A DNA stretch of 64,000 bases from Haberlea rhodopensis (taxonomy: Eukaryota; Streptophyta; Magnoliopsida; Lamiales; Gesneriaceae): positions 434,001 through 498,000 of the forward strand of contig CAJQUN010000141.1 in NCBI GenBank assembly GCA_907163345.1, given 5' to 3'. The notes below the pieces were generated by a model, which did not search any database, was not told the origin of the DNA, and worked only from the letters and a program-made list of their open reading frames with translations. The translations under genes were made by a program, and so were the position numbers. Positions 43,923 through 55,924 of the stretch are shown here, one piece after another. Within the stretch, counting starts at the first letter, position 1, and the number at the start of each line of letters is the position of its first letter.

Positions 43923-44380
43923 AGTTGTAAAAAAATGGATTTTTGATATTTATGTGGGATTTTTGGATATTGGACTATATTTAGCTTCTAATATCAATTT
44001 GTATGGTTATGTAGAACCGTCCCAGGTACCCACGACTTCAAGGAGATAAAGTCTACGATTTCTCCTCTTTTGGAATTAAGGTACGTAAGAGACGTACGAG
44101 CATCGGACGGTAAACCATACCCTTACATATTATAATGATGTTTACGATGATGATGTTTAAGATGATGTTTACGATGATGATGTTTAAGATGATGTTATGA
44201 TGATGATGTCTATGATGATATTTATAATGATGATGCTTATGATGATGTTACGATGATGATGCTTATGATAATGTTACGATGATGTTACGATGATGATGCT
44301 ACGATGATGATGCTTATGATGATGTTTATGATGACATCTATGATGATGAAGTTTATGATAAGGTCATACGATGTGTATGA

Positions 44381-44573
44381 TTGGGTAAGACGCCCACGTG
44401 GTAAGATGCCACCCAAAGTATGTGAGTGGGTAAGATGCCCCCGTGGTAAGATGCCACGCAATGTTTATGATATGGTAAGACGCCATATGATTGGGTAAGA
44501 TGCCCACGTGGTAAGATGCCACACGATGATGATGATATGGTAAGATGCCATGGTAAGACGCCCTAATATATGA
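44381..44573 (+). repeat. Array of arm-TAAGAYG-arm' micro-hairpins (solo LTR)
   Basis: Eight hairpins share the loop TAAGATG or TAAGACG with different complementary arms: TGGG/CCCA, GTGG/CCAC, GGG/CCC, CGTGG/CCACG, ATATGG/CCATAT, TGGG/CCCA, GTGG/CCAC and ATGG/CCAT. The order is not a simple repeat, unlike the regular array at 12897. Confidence 0.9.
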
Positions 44574-44996
44574 ATAAGAGTCAGGGATAACAAAGGAAGT
44601 CGAATGACGACCAATAACCTTTACTTAACTAAGATGTTATGCATTATTGTATGCTTTTATATAATGTTAAGTAAATATGTGTATGCTCACGATGTGTTAT
44701 CCCTGTAGGTACACTTTTGGACCAAGGGCCTAGGGTCGGGTTGAGGAAGTGAGCTAAAGGGAGCATGATGAATGTAGGATGCAGGATTTTGATAGTCTCT
44801 ACTCTAGGAGTAGTGTAAAACTATAGCTTTAACATTCATTAATGGGAATGTAATTAAATAGCTTTTGGAAATTTTATTTTGGCCTGTAATCTCCTTAGCT
44901 CAAGCTACAACCGGAACCCACAAGAGGTTATAAATGTATGTTCTGCCCCTTTTATGTGTACTAAGTGATATTAAGGTAGGAAGACCCTACAACTGG

Positions 44997-46239
44997 TCTT
45001 CACTCGTGCTCTACAACTGTGAATGTTGCAAGCCCCGATCCGACTGATTTGCAGATAGCCACTACTGATTTGGAAATAGCTACCACTGATGTGGAGATAG
45101 ATTCAACTGCCTTGGAGACAACTCCTCCTACCATAGAGATCACCTCTCCCACTGCTCAACCCCTCTCCTCTGCTCCCAGTCCTACAAATGATCAACCGCT
45201 CCAACTGATGATTGTTGATCATGAGAATGTGGACACAGTGATTCAAACTGTGGTTCATCAAGTTACCATCTCTTCTGGTAATCATGAACCCATCGAGTCC
45301 TCACATTCTAATGATCACACCCAGTCGTCTGCAGCTGCGATGGACCAAGCCACTGATCGCATGGCTGTTATTGCCACAGACTCAACTGCTGCACCACTTG
45401 TTGAAGCCGCTGCTTTACTCACCACTGCAGCTATTACGGATCATCTCAGAGTCCTCGCTACTGCTGCTGAACCTCAAATAGATACTCTGGATCAATCGAT
45501 GGCTCAAGACTCTTCGGAGGATTTCGTTGACTTCCAAACTTCCATCCCTCTGGAAGGGCCACCCAACATTGCTGATCAGCTAGTAACTCTGTCCAACGCG
45601 ATTTCTGCACTAGCCAGTGATGTAAATAAGCTCAAACAGGAAGAGCACACTGCGACTCTTATTCTTGGAAGCCATCAGCAGCACACTGATACTCAGTTCC
45701 AGCACGTATACAGGGACTTAAACAGCCTAATGTCTACTGTCACCAGACTTCAGACTTTTGTTGCGGATGCCTTTGCGGACACATTCTCTCGAATAGGGCA
45801 GGCTCGTCTTCAGATAAATCAACACAATGAATCACTTCAGGCTGCCACCTCCCTGGCTCTTGGAGATCGGATAGAAGACGCCAAGAAAGTCATCACAGAT
45901 CAACTGGCGACCTTGCAGGCAGCTTTTGCTTCTCAAATTCAAGACTTGAGCAACAGCCTGCCTGCTGCTCCTCAAATCATTAGAAGACTGTCTGAGTCCA
46001 GCAGACCTGCTCCTCAGTCCCAACGAGACCAAAGTCCAGCAAATCGCTCATCTACTGCAGCTGGAGCATCCAGTAGATCAAGGCGTCCATCTCAGCAAAG
46101 GTCCCACAGCTCCAGACAACCACAGGCTGACACTCCTCCCTCCACCCGTGACTACTCCTCGCATTGGCTTGGAGGCAACAATAACTTTTATTGTCTTTTT
46201 GCATTTATCGTTATCTGTTTTTTTATATATATACACTGA
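44997..46239 (+). pseudogene. Accessory ORF, C-terminal part
   Basis: It continues in phase from 43036 after the solo LTR. A repetitive TDLQIATTDLEIATTDVEI stretch comes first, then low-complexity S/T/A-rich sequence, a coiled-coil region (about 45560-45960: LVTLSNAISALASDVNKLKQ, FSRIGQARLQINQHNESLQ), a serine/arginine/glutamine-rich part, and a hydrophobic C-terminal end (FYCLFAFIVICFFIYIH) that could span a membrane. Stop TGA at 46237-46239. Together with 41537-43036 this would be a protein of roughly 900 residues. A terminal membrane segment after coiled coils is reminiscent of env-like proteins of Sireviruses, but fusogenic features are not seen. Confidence 0.65.
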
Positions 46240-47055
46240 ATTGTCATTTCATCTCTATCTTAATCTGAGTTTTTTCTTGTTCATGATCTGACACTTCACA
46301 CTACAACTTGCTTCTTTCACCATAAATACCATCCTAAGTTCTTTAACTCAATTCATTCATCTTGCACATGTTAACTCAAATTCTTACCAGTCTTGAAATT
46401 GCTTTTCCAAATTCATGGGTTTATTACTTATCTAAATCAACCCTACATGGGTTGATTACTTATCTAACCCATCCCTGCTAGCTCCTTCTTCTTGATCCAG
46501 TTCTGGTGCTCTCCACCAGCCTGGAATTTTTGAACAGCAGATGCCTGGGTGCTGATGACAAAAAGGGGGAAGACAGAGATAGAGTATTCTCATTATTAAA
46601 GACAGAGATCTTGCCAAATGAACAGAGGACTACCTTGAAGACAATGGACTCTTTCTAGGCCTTTCTCTGTTCTAAGATTTTCTGTATGCACTTTCTCTCC
46701 CCCTCCCTTTGTCTATAACCCTGAAACTAGCCAGTTCGGATCATTCCATACTGGCTATGTTTCTCTATTTGGATAAATAGGCTGCTAAATGACTTGTAAG
46801 ATGTTCAGTGCAATCTTTGTAATGCTTGATGTAATTTGTAAGATGTAATTATGTAATCGGAATTCATTTTATATAAAAATGATATTCATTCATATTGCTC
46901 AGTTTGATTACGTCTTGTAATCTGCTTATTTATTCTAGCAAATTGCAAAATCTAGATTTGTTTTGTCTCTAAGTATCAAATAGGAGTTGATGTTCTTATT
47001 TGATCTAGCAAGAGTCTCCAGTACTGAGTTTTGTCATCACCAAAAAGGGGGAAAT
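46240..47055 (+). other. SIRE 3' untranslated region with two polypurine tracts
   Basis: Non-coding. AAAAGGGGGAAG at 46561-46572 and AAAAAGGGGGAAATT at 47042-47055 are both preceded by GATGACA or CATCACC. The second abuts the 3' LTR and is the functional position. Multiplied purine tracts are a known Sirevirus trait. Confidence 0.75.
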
Positions 47056-47585
47056 TGTTAGGAAAACATTTCTAAGTTTTGGGGATGACAAACACCAACT
47101 GGATGTACACCTACCGGGTGTTGAAGACCTACCGGATGACAAACACCAACTAGATGTACACCTACCGGGTGTTGAAGACCTACCGGATGGACATCAACTG
47201 GATACAAACACCAACTGGATGTACACCTACCGGGTCTTGAAGACCTACCGGATGGACATCAACTGGATACAGACACCTACTGGATATTAGAGACCTACCG
47301 AGTGACAAAGATCGACCGGATGATGGACATCAACTGGACAGACACCAACCGGATAGACATAAACTAGATGGACATCTACTGGACAAAGCATCAACCGGAT
47401 AGTCTCACAGTTGAACAAAGAAGACCAGCAGAAGTCTAACCATCAAGTTAGAGCACTAATCAACGAGACAAAATAAGTACAACATTATCTGACAAAGGTA
47501 CAACAGAGCGGCGCACACTGCTATATTTCCGCCACCATTACCGTCAGAATAAAAAAGCCGTTGCTTAACAAAATAGGAAAGAAGA
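47056..47585 (+). repeat. 3' LTR of SIRE element, first 530 bp
   Basis: It matches 34716-35295 apart from one missing tandem unit, and stops after GGAAAGAAGA. The next base of the LTR (CAATCTGAATTTGG) is found in reverse at 61500. The break is one end of the inversion. Confidence 0.92.
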
Positions 47586-49720
47586 ACACCAATCTCGCAC
47601 CAAGCTCTACAATAAAGCAAACACCAAAACCAATATAAACCCGAAAGATAACAACATACCTCGATGTGAATCGTCCCGGAAGTCAGTCCATCATGACTGC
47701 AAATCAATCAAAACCCCATTGGTTCTAATATAGATATCTCTCCATGATATCCACTACTCGCCCACGATGCTTAACACACATCGTTAAGATGGGAACCACT
47801 AGTATACAATCAGTATACTCCCGGGAAAAATCCGGTTTCGCTTTCCCGATCATCTACTCCAAAGGAGTAGTTGCACCACTTGCAACCCGGATCGGGTAAA
47901 CCACGGTCACTAATCTACACAAAACACATCACTACAGATGTCTACAACCATGTGTTCCAAGAAGTCCCATCTTGGTCCAAAACACACTATCGAGACTCTA
48001 CAAGGTCTCAAGTTCCATAGGGGACATGCAAGACAAACAATTGCATTCCCAAACACGTGTCAACCGTGACACTAAACAAATCCGAATCCTGGCCATCCCT
48101 CATTTATCCTGGGATTCAACAATCCTAAAACAGGAAGGCTATCGAATTATCCAACAAGAACTACCATGGTTCCAAAACACGATAATCCCTCCTCAGGGGA
48201 AGTCAAACGGACCTCACGATTATTCCTCAGAATACATCGTGCCATCGACATTATCAATCTCGAATTGCCACAATCTCCCACCGGAGATTCATCAAACCAA
48301 GAGCACAAACCCGACGTTCAACAAGGAACGAAATAGAGTTGGCATTCGTATACACACACGGGTATACATGTCTAAGCACCCATAACAGGCACACTCAAAG
48401 CAATAGGCTCGGGTATCTCCAAGCATACCCAAAGTTCCAAAGCCTACTGTCAAACCTCGATTATTCTCACTCCACGGAGAATAGTGGTCGACAGACCAAA
48501 GCCAAAGGGTGTGATTTCAACATCGACACCACACAACCAAAGCAACGAATCTCCCAAAGATTCAACCGGCAGGTTTATCAATACCGCCTTTCCCACAAGG
48601 ATAGTGTCATGAATCCATGACCTTCCAACCTCGAACCACCGCCCGGAAAACTGGATATACACATACCAACATATAAATCGGAACCAAAATATGCAATTGG
48701 TTCAGAATAGTGCATCAAAGCCACTATCATCAAATCGAAACTCGTACACGCCAGGTATACTCAACCAACGATGCCCTGTACTATTGTCATAGTACCACAC
48801 AACTCGAGCATCCCCCGGAGACGTCTCCTTGAACGTCTCACTGGAAGTACGAAGCCATCACCTAGTCCAACACTAGTAGGGCTTACCTGGTTGATTCACG
48901 ATCAACCCTCAACCAATACTAGCTGTCTCCATGACAATACAATCCAAATCTCTCCAAGAGATAAAGTCAATATAGTAGTGTCACTCCACTAACTATACCA
49001 CACAATTCCAATTGTGACTTCCGTCGCATACCATATGCAAAGATGCTCAACCAGAGCTACAACGACTTGTCGACGCTCACGTTGGTATTTCCAACAAAAT
49101 TGAGTTGTCCCAAAACAAGTCTCTTAAAACATTTATCGTATAAACGTCTCCTCGAGGTATTCCCTGCCTCAATTATCATGCCACAATGAGACTACAAGAG
49201 TCTACCAAAAGTCCTCATCGTACCATCATACGATTCACTGAACTCGAATCCAACGAGCAGTATAACGGCTATCAAAAGCATGCTATAACATTGCCACGAT
49301 ATCTGGCTAACAAGCGCTGCCTCCAAAGGCTCATATCAAGCCTACCAACGTCTCATACGTTCCACCCGGTATACCATACCGTATCATCCATTTAGAGTAG
49401 TGGGTCATCACCCAATATTTCTCTAAATCCAAAGCATAATGGACATCCCGGTGTCCTTGCTCAACCACGAAGCAATCCTAATCCATTAGGACTTATCCCA
49501 CACCCTCAGGGTGGGTGTGATTACGCCTACCGCAGATCACAACAACAAGCGAGTAGTTTCCTCAATGACTACTCTTACCACCAATCACTTGGCCTAAGCC
49601 AAACCAGCGAGTATACCCAAGGATATCATTACTCGAACAATATATACACCAAATATGTGCTGCGGTACAATCCCTGTACGGTGCACCCAATAATTCTTCG
49701 AGCAACTTGCTCGGCATAAT
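47586..49720 (-). other. Element D interior, backbone without genes
   Basis: No supported coding frame. In element sense it corresponds to 13930-15200 of C and to the E tail, with conserved blocks such as TGCCGAGCAAGTTGCTCG near 49705 and the GAGGTATGTTG region near 47660. Short open frames here are not conserved among C, D and E. Confidence 0.65.
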
Positions 49721-49839
49721 GGTCTCGTCAACTAGTGACCCAGACACTACCATGTGCCCACCAAAGGCACTTAAACCATACAACTCAATACATAACATAC
49801 ATGTATTAATCATCAAAACGACGCTACACGTCTACATAG

Positions 49840-49960
49840 AACACCCGCTATGTCATCGTCATCCGGTGACGACATATGTCAACATATGACATCCAATTAA
49901 CATCGTCAAACATATGACGGTGCATGTCAATACACGACATTCATAATCTCATCGTCAAAC
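49840..49960 (-). repeat. GTCA/TGAC hairpins of element D
   Basis: In element sense GTCGTCA-CCGGA-TGACGAT near 49860 and ATGTCATATGTTGACAT near 49885 correspond to hairpins of C (13796) and E (34256). Confidence 0.7.
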
Positions 49961-50029
49961 ACATGACATATATAACAACACGTAGTATACAAAACAGTGC
50001 TAACAAAAGTAATATGCCATACCTCATCG

Positions 50030-51190
50030 CTATCAAGATAGCGGAATACCTGTATCCATCGTCCATCCGCGGTACACAAGCAGCACCCATCGCTCGTAGG
50101 CGACATAATCCAGCGCTACGCACATAGCGGTATAACCCATTGCTATAGAATCAGCGGCATGATCCCTCGTCATAGAGTCAGCGGCATAAAACATCGCTAT
50201 AGATATCCGGCGGTATAAACCATCGCCATAGGTGTAGCGGAATGACCCGTCGCTATGTAATATCCGGTGGCACGAATCATCACCAATAGAATACCCGGCG
50301 GCATGAACCATCGCCAATCAATATATCGGAATGAACCGTTGCTATCAATATATCTGGCGGCAAGAACCCTCGCCAATCAATATAGCGGAATGAACCGTCG
50401 CTATCAATATATCTGGCGGCATAAACCATCGCCAATCAATACATCTGGCGGAATGAACCATCGCCAATCAATATAGCGGAATAAACCATCGCTATCAATA
50501 TATCTGGCGGCAAGAACCATCGCCAATCAATATAGCGGAATGAACCGTCGCTATCAATATATCTGGCGGCAAGAACCATAGCCAATCAATATAGCGGAAT
50601 GAACCGTCGCTATCAATATATCTGGCGGCAAGAACCATCGCCAATCAATATAGCGGAATGAACCGTCGCTATCAATATATCTGGCGGCAAGAACCATCGC
50701 CAATCAATATAGCGGAATGAACCGTCGCCAATAGAATAGCCGGTCCCTAGTCATTGTCATGGTAGTGTATTTTAATGCCCCTCGCTCAAATAAAACATGT
50801 GGTACTCCCACCCCTCGCTTCACATATAGGCGGCATAGAATAACCTCGCTTAAATGGAAATGCGGCGCTCCCACCCCTCGCTTCACATTTTAGCGGCAAA
50901 TATTCTTTCCTCGCCTCATATGATAACCACGCTTTAATGTGACATGCGGCGCTCCCACCCCTCGCTTCACATTTCAGCGGCACAAACAATTAAATAGCGG
51001 CAAGCATTTAAAATCATCACTCATCCATAACAATGACTCATGGGATATTCATCAAGTATTTCATCCATACCTGCATCACAAAGCATAATCCATATTCCAA
51101 CATACATCATCACGAGTGTATTTTAATGCACCTCGCTCAAATGCGACATGCGGCACTCCCACCCCTCGCTTCAACATTTGGCGGCAGAGC
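50030..51190 (-). repeat. GCGATG...CCGC hairpin array of element D
   Basis: In element sense, ten or more units alternate ATAGCG...CGCTAT and TGGCG...CGCCA stems (50290-50745). Broader units with AGCGAGGGGTGGGAG (50800-51190) follow nearer the primer-binding site. The same two stems and loops as in C (13107-13660) appear. Confidence 0.85.
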
Positions 51191-51664
51191 ATTAAAACCA
51201 TCACTCTATTGTACACATGCAACCACAATGCATAATTCCATGATGTATATAAAACGCAGGTTACCGTTTCGTGTCTTTCAACCCTGGCCTTAGCCTTTCG
51301 CGTCATAGTGTTCCTACAGGAACAATCTCAAACCATGAGCGTACTATAATCCATATTCACCACAATATGATTATAATGAGTAAATGCATAAACTATGAGT
51401 ACAAAGTACTTCCTGTATCCCAATGCATTTCAAAATGCTCTGTTTGGTTGTCCCTGTGTCACAACTCACAATCATAATCAACAGGTTATATTATGATTCT
51501 ATAGATGTCATGACATATAATCGTTTAACTATGATCACATATCACAAATGCACATAAGCAAAATAGTTGTGTCACGCAACACTAACTACTGTCATGCATA
51601 AATATGTGCTACCCATCCCTATCAGCATGTTCCAGGCCTTCAACAGCCCCAAAGAGCTAACCTG

Positions 51665-51676
51665 GCTCTGATACCA
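51665..51676 (-). other. Primer-binding site of element D
   Basis: GCTCTGATACCA is the reverse complement of TGGTATCAGAGC, four bases inside the LTR end. Confidence 0.88.
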
Positions 51677-51680
51677 CTAA

Positions 51681-54017
51681 TGTAAGGACCCCTGTGCCCT
51701 TAACCCGATATTAGTGTATTAACCACCGTGCTTAGTGCATACTATCATGTTAACAAGGGGAAAGTAATTACATGCAACTCTAGCATAAATGCCATCTATA
51801 AAATTCCTTTACATTATCGTATAATGTCTATACTTTCCTAACATATTCCATAAAACATGCCATGCACCTTTCAACATACACTAATATGCTCTCAATTCAT
51901 TTAGCAATTCCACATTTAATTGCATGCTAACCGTAAATGAATAGAGAAAAGCCGTAGCCCATTTATACATTCCATATACACGTAATATGTACTCACATAA
52001 GAGCACCCAATGAATAAGCGTGTATCTAATGTATAAAACACTCTACTGGATACCGTTACTGGTGCTTCGATCCTGGAATCACCTCTCAAGCGCAACTCGA
52101 TCTCGACTCTGGATCTGAGCGCCTATCCATCCAACTCTGGTACCTCAATCCTGGAAGTACTTCAATCAATAGCCCGAGCTCAACTCCAAAGCTGCTGCTA
52201 CACCTGTACCACCTGCCCCAACAGAGACAGCCCCCACACGGGGTGAGCATACCAATATCCCAAATCCCATGATCCCAATAATGCAATTCATAATTTACGA
52301 TATGTAAATGCTATGAAATATAAAGATACTCCCTGGAAGGCATCATCCTCATCCGGGATCCCCTGTACTGTCCCTCTCCTCAAAATAACTGAAACCATCA
52401 AATTCTCAAATACCAGTTAATCATTACATTGATTAACGAATTCACTAGCCATATACCGGTATCATAATCAACACTATCAAATCATTAAACAATGATTATA
52501 AATTCCCCATATATTTCACTTATGGTTCCATAATTCTATTTCATAGCTCGCTCTACAATAGCAGCGTTCCATTTCCACGCATACTCAACAGCAGCGGCGT
52601 CATAATCGATGTTCGCTCACAGGCGACAACATCACAATCATTGCTCGCTCAAAAGCGGCACCATGCAATTCTCAATGCATATATAGACATTTGAAGCAAG
52701 TACCATAAACCATGCATTTCAATCTCCGTTTATTGCTAATACCATGTGTCATGCATTTCCACACACATTCATTGCAATACAGTGTACCAAGCACTCAACA
52801 ATTGCAATTATATTAAAGGGCTATGCTCGTACGTCATACGTACCTTATATTTTCCGTAGTTCAAGTCCAAACCTTGCATTGGTCCCGTGACCGAAGAATT
52901 AAATGCTAAACACGATAATAATCCACAATTAATCTCAAGCATGCAATCACGTGCCCAAGCACGTTCACAAACCCCAAATATATCGTCATCCATGACGATT
53001 AACCATTTTAAAAGGCCCCGGGCGAAGCATGCATCGAAAACTCAACACGAAATAATTCCCCAAAATAAGGCATTGGCGATCGATCGCATGATTTCAGGCG
53101 ATCGATCGCCTCGTGAAAACAGGAACAGGCGATCGATCGCTCCTTTTCAGGCGATCGGTCGCCTCTTAGCGTAAATGGCCACTGCCTCATGGTGATCGAT
53201 CGCTTCATTTGAGGCGGTCGATCGCCTCACTGTTCATCTTCCTGAAATTTCCAACAACGTCGCGGCGATCGATCGCCCTGCCCTAGGGATCGATCGCCTC
53301 GACCTGTAAAAGCCAAAAATGGCGTTTTTCTTGTAAAATTTTGCCCAACAACAATCCTCACACCCCTTACAACATTAAACCTCAAAATAAACACCACAAA
53401 AACTCCTCAAACCAACCAACCCAAAATTCTTTAAAATTCCAAAACTCAAACCCAACCCATAAAACCACCAAACCACACAAAACCACATTCAAATCGAAGA
53501 CAATTACGAGGGGAAGAAACTTACCAACTTATCTTCGAGAAATACGGCTCCTAGGACGAGCCTCCAACGATTTTGCCCATCAAAAGGGAAAGGGAAAGGG
53601 TTTGGGGTGAGAGAGGCGTGAGAGGGAGAGGAGGGGAGAGAAATGGATTCCAAATGACGGAATCCCGAGTCCAACTGGTATATATAGCAAAAATGCCCCA
53701 AAATACCAATACCTTCACCAATACATCATGATTCATTAAAAATCATCTGTTTTCAAAAACTCTCTCTCCAACATCATATCCCCAGACTGGCCCCAACATA
53801 AGGCACCCCGGACACCAAGTCCCACTAAAAACCCAACTCATAGATTTTCACCAAAATGATAATACAATCTCATCCTTTGGATCCAACGATCCCAAATGCC
53901 CGATTTAACAACCTCGGGGAATGCCAAACCGCAATTAATTCCTAATTGCCACAATTTAAAATCCATCAAGGATTAATACCACACCGGGATTAACACCATA
54001 AATCCCCGGACATCACA
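51681..54017 (-). repeat. 5' LTR of element D (2.34 kb, inverted)
   Basis: In element sense it begins TGTGATGTCCGGGGATT and ends GGGGTCCTTACA. It contains the hairpin GTACGT-ATG-ACGTAC (52829-52843) and a GATCGATC cluster (53088-53300). Confidence 0.92.
53088..53300. repeat. GATCGATC cluster in D 5' LTR
   Basis: About six full GATCGATC octamers and several one-base variants (GGTCGATC, GATCGGTC) are paired around GGC...GCC. In element sense GAGGCAGTGGCC lies inside the cluster. Confidence 0.88.
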
Positions 54018-54627
54018 TTTTATGTTACTGCCAACATTACAAGATCCTATCGGGTCGCACAAAAGATTAAATCGATAAAGGGAATTAAATTCATTGGATG
54101 AATTAAATAATTAAGAAGAGTCTTAATTAATTGATTATAAGGATTTAATTAAATCATGGGTTTGGGCCCATGAGACTTTAAGAAAGTCCTGAACCTTAAT
54201 TAAATCTTATAATATATAAACAAGGTTATAATTTATTGTTTGAGACACAATTCACAAAACCTAATAGCCTTCCTTTGAACTCTCGGACGCCACTCAAACC
54301 ACCCTCATCGCCGCCGCCGATCGTGTGGGGTTTCGGGTTTTAATTGGTCCCCGTTGATCGGTTTTGAACCATGAGTTCAGCTTTGGTTCAAGAATAAGTC
54401 TAGCAAATTGTTCTTGAACGTCCCTTGTTCGATTTGATCGTGTGGATACCGTAGAGGCGAGATCTTGGAGGTGTTGCTCGTGACTCGTGACTTGGCATCG
54501 TTTCTGTATCAAACGCGCTACAAGGGTGAGACTCTTTAATCATTCCGATATGAATACTCTGTATAGGTCCTCGGTTAGGAATCCAAATTTTATTTCCACT
54601 ACGCACTTGTGTGTTGGATTCCTTTCA
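54018..54627 (+). repeat. Partial LTR K (copia-like), invaded by element D
   Basis: This unit runs from the D target duplication TTTTA to about CCTTTCA at 54627. AT-rich TTAATTAATTGATTATAAGG, TATAATATATAAAC (TATA) and a GC-rich leader (54285-54320) look like a copia-type LTR. The missing start would be the reverse of 63975 onward (TCTCATTTTATGTCACAAG). The right end is uncertain. Confidence 0.5.
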
Positions 54628-55781
54628 TTATAAGGTACATATAATGTACCAGCATAAACCTGTTATAATGTTGCAACTGTGAAATGCATAGTATATGGTA
54701 TTTGTAATAAATGGATAGTGAAATGCTTGGTATATGGTACTTGCAATATATGGATATTGAAATGCATGGTATATGGTACTTGCATAAATGGATATACATT
54801 GGGAATTATATGGTGCCGCTTTTGAGCGAGCAATGATAAGGATGTTGTCGCTATTGAACGAACATTGACTATGACGCCGCTGTTGTTGAGCGTACGTGGG
54901 GTTAAAATGCCGCTATTGTGGAGCGAGCTATGAAATAGAACCATGGAATCATTGGCTAGATATATGTGATATCTGTGGTACTTCATTTAATGATTTAATC
55001 ATATTCGATTATGGAACTGCTATGGCAGGAATGGTTTTAGTTAATCAATGTGGTGATTAACTGCTTTGGGAATTTGATGGTTTTGGTTATTTTGAGAACA
55101 GGGACAGTACGGAAAATCCTACGTGGTAACGATACTATATAGGGAGTATCCTTTTACATTACAGTTTCATAATCTATAAATTATGTACTGTGATTATTGG
55201 AATGTTGGTATTGGTATGCTCACCCCGTGTGGGGGCTGTCTCTGTTAGGGCAGGTGGTACAGGTGCAGCAATGACTTTGGAGTTGAGCTCGGGCTATTGA
55301 TTCGAGGTACTTCCAGGATTGAAGTACAGAGCTGGTTAAGTATAACGGTGGATCCAGAGTTGAGATCGAGCTATGCATGGGAGGGGCTTCCAGGATCGAA
55401 GTACCAGTAACGGTATTTGGTAGAGTATCTTATACATTAGATACGCGTTCATTTATTGGGTGCTCTCATGTGAGCATGTTTTTGTGTGTATATAGAATGT
55501 ATAAAAGGGCATGGCTTTCTCTCTTCATTTATTGTTTGCATGCAATTAAATACGGAATTGCTAATAAACTGAGAGCATGTTAGTGTATTATGAGGGTGCA
55601 TGCTATGTAAGTGGTCTTGGTTGGGGAATTTGAATATTATGTGGTCCTAGTGCAAGAAACTTTCTTGGTGGTATATGATGCTATACTTGAATATAGTTTT
55701 CCCCCATGATAATATGATTGCATGCACAAAGGGTAAGGATTAATACACTAATAACGGGAAAAGGGCACGGGGGTCCTTACA
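54628..55781 (+). repeat. LTR F: 3' part of a gypsy-type LTR
   Basis: It begins with the hairpin GTACAT-ATA-ATGTAC (54635-54649), has CGCT...AGCG hairpins (54813-54910), and ends GGGGGTCCTTACA, colinear with LTRs D and E. No primer-binding site follows, so it is a solo or 3' LTR. Its first half is replaced by K-like sequence. Confidence 0.7.
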
Positions 55782-55924
55782 ATTTCCGCGATCAATTGGC
55801 AAAACATCCCGATCGATCGCGGATATAAAATTTTTTGGTTATTTTGTCCAGAATGTTTGGCTATCGATCGGCAACTTATGAAGATTGATCGCCAAACCCA
55901 AAAAAATCGAGATTTCTTCCCTTA
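55782..55924 (+). repeat. Athila-like LTR B2, left fragment
   Basis: It contains CGATCGATCG at 55803 and degenerate copies (55863, 55888). It ends at CCTTA, the duplication made by solo LTR G; the LTR resumes at 57983. Confidence 0.55.

Larger units (their letters stand above)
43037..44991 (+). repeat. A-family gypsy solo LTR inside the accessory ORF, TSD ACTGG
   Basis: It begins TGTGATGCCCCGAAATT, ends AAGACCCTACA, and is flanked by ACTGG at 43032-43036 and 44992-44996. No internal DNA remains. It shares the GTACGT-AAGAG-ACGTAC hairpin (44081-44097), GCATCGGACGGTA and the CTCTACTCTAGGAGTAGTG phrase with LTR A. It contains a GATCGATC cluster (43716-43922), an ATGATG tract (44130-44350) and the TAAGAYG hairpin array (44381-44573). 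Confidence 0.93.
34716..47585 (+). mobile_element. SIRE-type Ty1/copia element (plus), with accessory ORF, cut by an inversion
   Basis: It has the 5' LTR 34716-35968, a tRNA-Met primer-binding site, gag, pol in copia order (protease, integrase, RT, RNase H), then about 5 kb with an accessory ORF in the env-like position, two polypurine tracts and a 3' LTR. The 3' LTR breaks off at 47585; its remaining 673 bp, followed by the target duplication, are at 61500-60823 in reverse. The duplication AGAAC at 34711-34715 matches GTTCT (reverse AGAAC) at 60823-60827. A gypsy-family solo LTR sits inside (43037-44991). The long gag, the extra ORF and the doubled purine tracts are Sirevirus traits. Stops and frameshifts make it defective. 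Confidence 0.92.
47586..54017 (-). mobile_element. Element D: non-coding LTR element, 5' part (inverted)
   Basis: On the minus strand: 5' LTR 54017-51681, primer-binding site, 4.1 kb interior without gag or pol, broken at 47586. The remaining 130 bp of interior and the 3' LTR are at 61501-63969 on the plus strand. The interior follows that of C block for block. LTRs of 2337 and 2339 bp differ at a modest number of sites, so D is older than C but younger than E. Confidence 0.92.

Noticed and set aside
44997..46239. Reading the C-terminal hydrophobic segment as proof of a retroviral envelope
   Set aside because: No signal peptide, cleavage site or fusion-peptide pattern is visible; the tail could also be read-through into AT-rich DNA.
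47583..47587. AGAAC next to the truncated SIRE LTR taken as its 3' target duplication
   Set aside because: It overlaps LTR bases (GAAGA) by chance. The true partner is the reversed AGAAC at 60823-60827 beside the real LTR end.
47972..48620. Frames of 90-140 residues in the D interior
   Set aside because: Not conserved in the colinear parts of C or E and on the strand opposite to the element; no known domain.
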